Positions 62,635 through 64,000 of a DNA stretch of 64,000 nucleotides are shown in pieces. The DNA comes from an uncultured Sphingomonadaceae bacterium. Its GTDB lineage: Bacteria > Pseudomonadota > Alphaproteobacteria > Sphingomonadales > Sphingomonadaceae. The DNA is taken from positions 434,001 to 498,000 of the forward strand of contig CANMFX010000002.1 in NCBI GenBank assembly GCA_947497315.1. Direction: 5' to 3'. How positions within the stretch are numbered: the stretch's first letter is position 1; each line of letters starts with the position of its first letter. Both the position numbers and the translations under genes were made by a program. A model generated the notes under the pieces. It saw nothing but the letters and a program-made list of their open reading frames with translations, did not search any database and was not told the origin of the DNA.

Positions 62635-64000
62635 ATGGCTAGTGGGTATCAAGAAGCGGGAGACGCAAGGGGAACTTTCCTCGGTCATCCCAAAGGTCTG
62701 TTTGTTCTGTTTTTTGCCGAGATGTGGGAGCGTTTTTCCTATTACGGCATGCGGGCGCTTCTTATATTTTACCTCACCAAGCACTGGCTCTTCTCCGATA
62801 GCGAATCTGGTATCATTTATGGCGCCTATACAGCGCTAGTTTACATTACACCGGTGGTCGGCGGGTATCTCGCAGATAAATATCTGGGTCAGCGAAAGGC
62901 GGTATTGTTTGGTGCCGTTCTCTTGACCCTTGGGCACTTCTTCATGGCCTTTGAAGGGGATGCGGCCTTTGGTCATGATAGCAATCCGGTCATCAATGTC
63001 TTCTGGCTGGCTCTCGCTTTGATCATAGTCGGATCGGGCTTTCTGAAGGCCAATATTTCGGTCATTGTTGGCCAGCTCTATCCAAGAACGGATGTTCGCC
63101 GCGATGGTGCTTATACGATCTTCTATATGGGGATTAACCTTGGCGCAGCGCTGGGTTCACTGCTTTGCGGCTATATTGGTGAAACCTACGGTTGGGCCTA
63201 TGGCTTTGGTCTGGCTGGCATCGGCATGTTGTTTGGGCTCATCGTATTCATTTGGGGCAAGCCATTGCTGCTTGGCCGTGGCGAGCCGTCTGATCCAGAA
63301 AAACTGAAACAGCCCGTTGCCGGTCTGAAACTGGAATGGTGGATGTATATTGCTGGTCTTGCGATGGTTGGCATTTGTTGGCTCGCCATTCAATATCAGG
63401 ATCTGGTCGGTTATGTTCTGGGCGTTTTCGGTGGCGGTCTGGTTCTTTATGTCCTCTACACCGCCGTTTCCAAGCTTTCCTCGGAAGATCGGGACCGCAT
63501 CTTTGCGGCGATGTTCCTGATCGTCACTTCGATCATTTTCTGGGCTTTGTTTGAACAGGCGGGTTCCTCGCTGAACCTGTTTACTGACCGACATGTTGAT
63601 CGTGCAGGGGTTCCGGCATCAACGTTCCAGTCAATCAATGCGATATACATCATCCTGCTTGCGCCGGTATTTGCGACCGTTTGGACGGTTCTGGGACGCA
63701 AGGGGATGGAACCGTCTGCGCCATTCAAGTTCGGCCTTGGGGTTGTCCAGGTTGGCCTCGGCTTTCTGGTACTTGTCTGGGGCGCGCAGGCTGCCGGACT
63801 GGAAAATGCAACGCCCGTAATCTTCATCTTCCTTATCTATCTGCTTCACACCACCGGCGAGCTGTGTCTGTCTCCGGTTGGGCTTTCTGCGATGAACCGG
63901 TTGGCGCCGGCCCACATGGCCAGCTTGATCATGGGTACGTGGTTCTTCGCTTCGGCTACCGGCAACTTTGCCGCTGGTTTGATTGCTTCTGCGACTGGCG
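62635..64000 (+). CDS. POT-family peptide/H+ symporter, 3' truncated by window edge
   Basis: The frame runs from ATG 62635 to the window end without a stop, giving at least 455 codons, so the gene is incomplete at the 3' side. The N-terminus (HPKGLFVLFFAEMWERFSYYGMRALL) contains the ExxERF-type motif of POT transporters, and VYITPVVGGYLADKYLGQR and FYMGINLGAALGSLL are family signatures. At least eleven hydrophobic helices are visible. It is a di/tripeptide:proton symporter by family. GGGAGG lies ten bases upstream of the start (62621-62626). The 160-base upstream gap is divergent with the nitroreductase. Confidence 0.9.
   Translation, partial: MASGYQEAGDARGTFLGHPKGLFVLFFAEMWERFSYYGMRALLIFYLTKHWLFSDSESGIIYGAYTALVYITPVVGGYLADKYLGQRKAVLFGAVLLTLGHFFMAFEGDAAFGHDSNPVINVFWLALALIIVGSGFLKANISVIVGQLYPRTDVRRDGAYTIFYMGINLGAALGSLLCGYIGETYGWAYGFGLAGIGMLFGLIVFIWGKPLLLGRGEPSDPEKLKQPVAGLKLEWWMYIAGLAMVGICWLAIQYQDLVGYVLGVFGGGLVLYVLYTAVSKLSSEDRDRIFAAMFLIVTSIIFWALFEQAGSSLNLFTDRHVDRAGVPASTFQSINAIYIILLAPVFATVWTVLGRKGMEPSAPFKFGLGVVQVGLGFLVLVWGAQAAGLENATPVIFIFLIYLLHTTGELCLSPVGLSAMNRLAPAHMASLIMGTWFFASATGNFAAGLIASATG

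Overview
The window looks like chromosomal DNA of an alphaproteobacterium of the Sphingomonadales (Sphingorhabdus, Parasphingorhabdus or Sphingopyxis-like). This is inferred from the conserved rimP-nusA-ylxR-infB-rbfA-truB-rpsO-pnp order with an alphaproteobacterial YlxR/L7Ae-type fusion, the XrtA/PEP-CTERM regulatory genes prsK, prsR and prsT, the sdhC-sdhD-sdhA block, frequent GTG/TTG starts and a moderately high G+C content. No rRNA, tRNA, CRISPR array, integrase or insertion sequence was found. Both ends cut through genes.

Layout. 0-5.2 kb: a cytochrome b561 subunit with a Tat-exported molybdopterin oxidoreductase, cyclopropane fatty acid synthase, a DUF1801 protein, argG and a Ca2+/Na+ antiporter. 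5.2-6.7 kb: a compact arsenical operon, arsR-arsI-aqpS, with a palindromic operator in its promoter and a probably leaderless arsR message. 6.9-19.7 kb: the translation and RNA-metabolism block, interrupted between rbfA and truB by tdk, an acetyltransferase, a methyltransferase and a DUF2239 gene with its own two-palindrome promoter. TruB carries a palindromic repeat element inserted in frame. 19.7-22.9 kb (minus strand): an operon of a cNMP-binding/thioredoxin-reductase-like fusion lacking the redox CxxC and a DHA2 drug exporter. 23-31.4 kb: a large exported helical-repeat protein with a DUF3142 lipoprotein, then bamD, recN, an AT-rich orphan gene wedged between recN and ligA, and ligA. 31.4-41 kb: two convergent sterol-desaturase-family enzymes, a Crp/Fnr regulator, a DUF2459 protein, phenylalanine hydroxylase, prmA, an ABC-F ATPase, an AT-rich patch with a GFA/CENP-V-type protein, a spermidine-synthase-like protein and an SDR. 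41.3-43.9 kb: sdhCDA, without sdhB. 44-54.4 kb: a methyltransferase, an alpha-hydroxy-acid oxidase, CreD, a YpfJ-type zinc protease, 3-hydroxybutyrate dehydrogenase, a DUF4893 protein, an M20 amidohydrolase, small envelope proteins and a short-chain acyl-CoA type regulator with an operator cluster. 54.5-61.4 kb: the PEP-CTERM/exopolysaccharide regulatory operon (glycosyltransferase, prsK, prsR, prsT). 61.4-64 kb: a GntR regulator, a nitroreductase and the start of a POT-family peptide transporter.

Several genes form translationally coupled pairs or runs with 1-8 base overlaps (arsR-arsI, rbfA and its upstream thioesterase, tdk-GNAT-methyltransferase, the TrxR-like gene and its exporter, recN-orphan-ligA, sdhD-sdhA). 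The most unusual items are the in-frame repeat in truB, the DUF2239 gene with AT-hook and ribbon-helix-helix-like sequence next to paired palindromes, the small arsenical operon, the AT-rich gene inside recN-ligA, and a divergent region with a strong minus-strand terminator and no gene to terminate. All functional statements rest on reading motifs by eye and on family knowledge; no database search was run.
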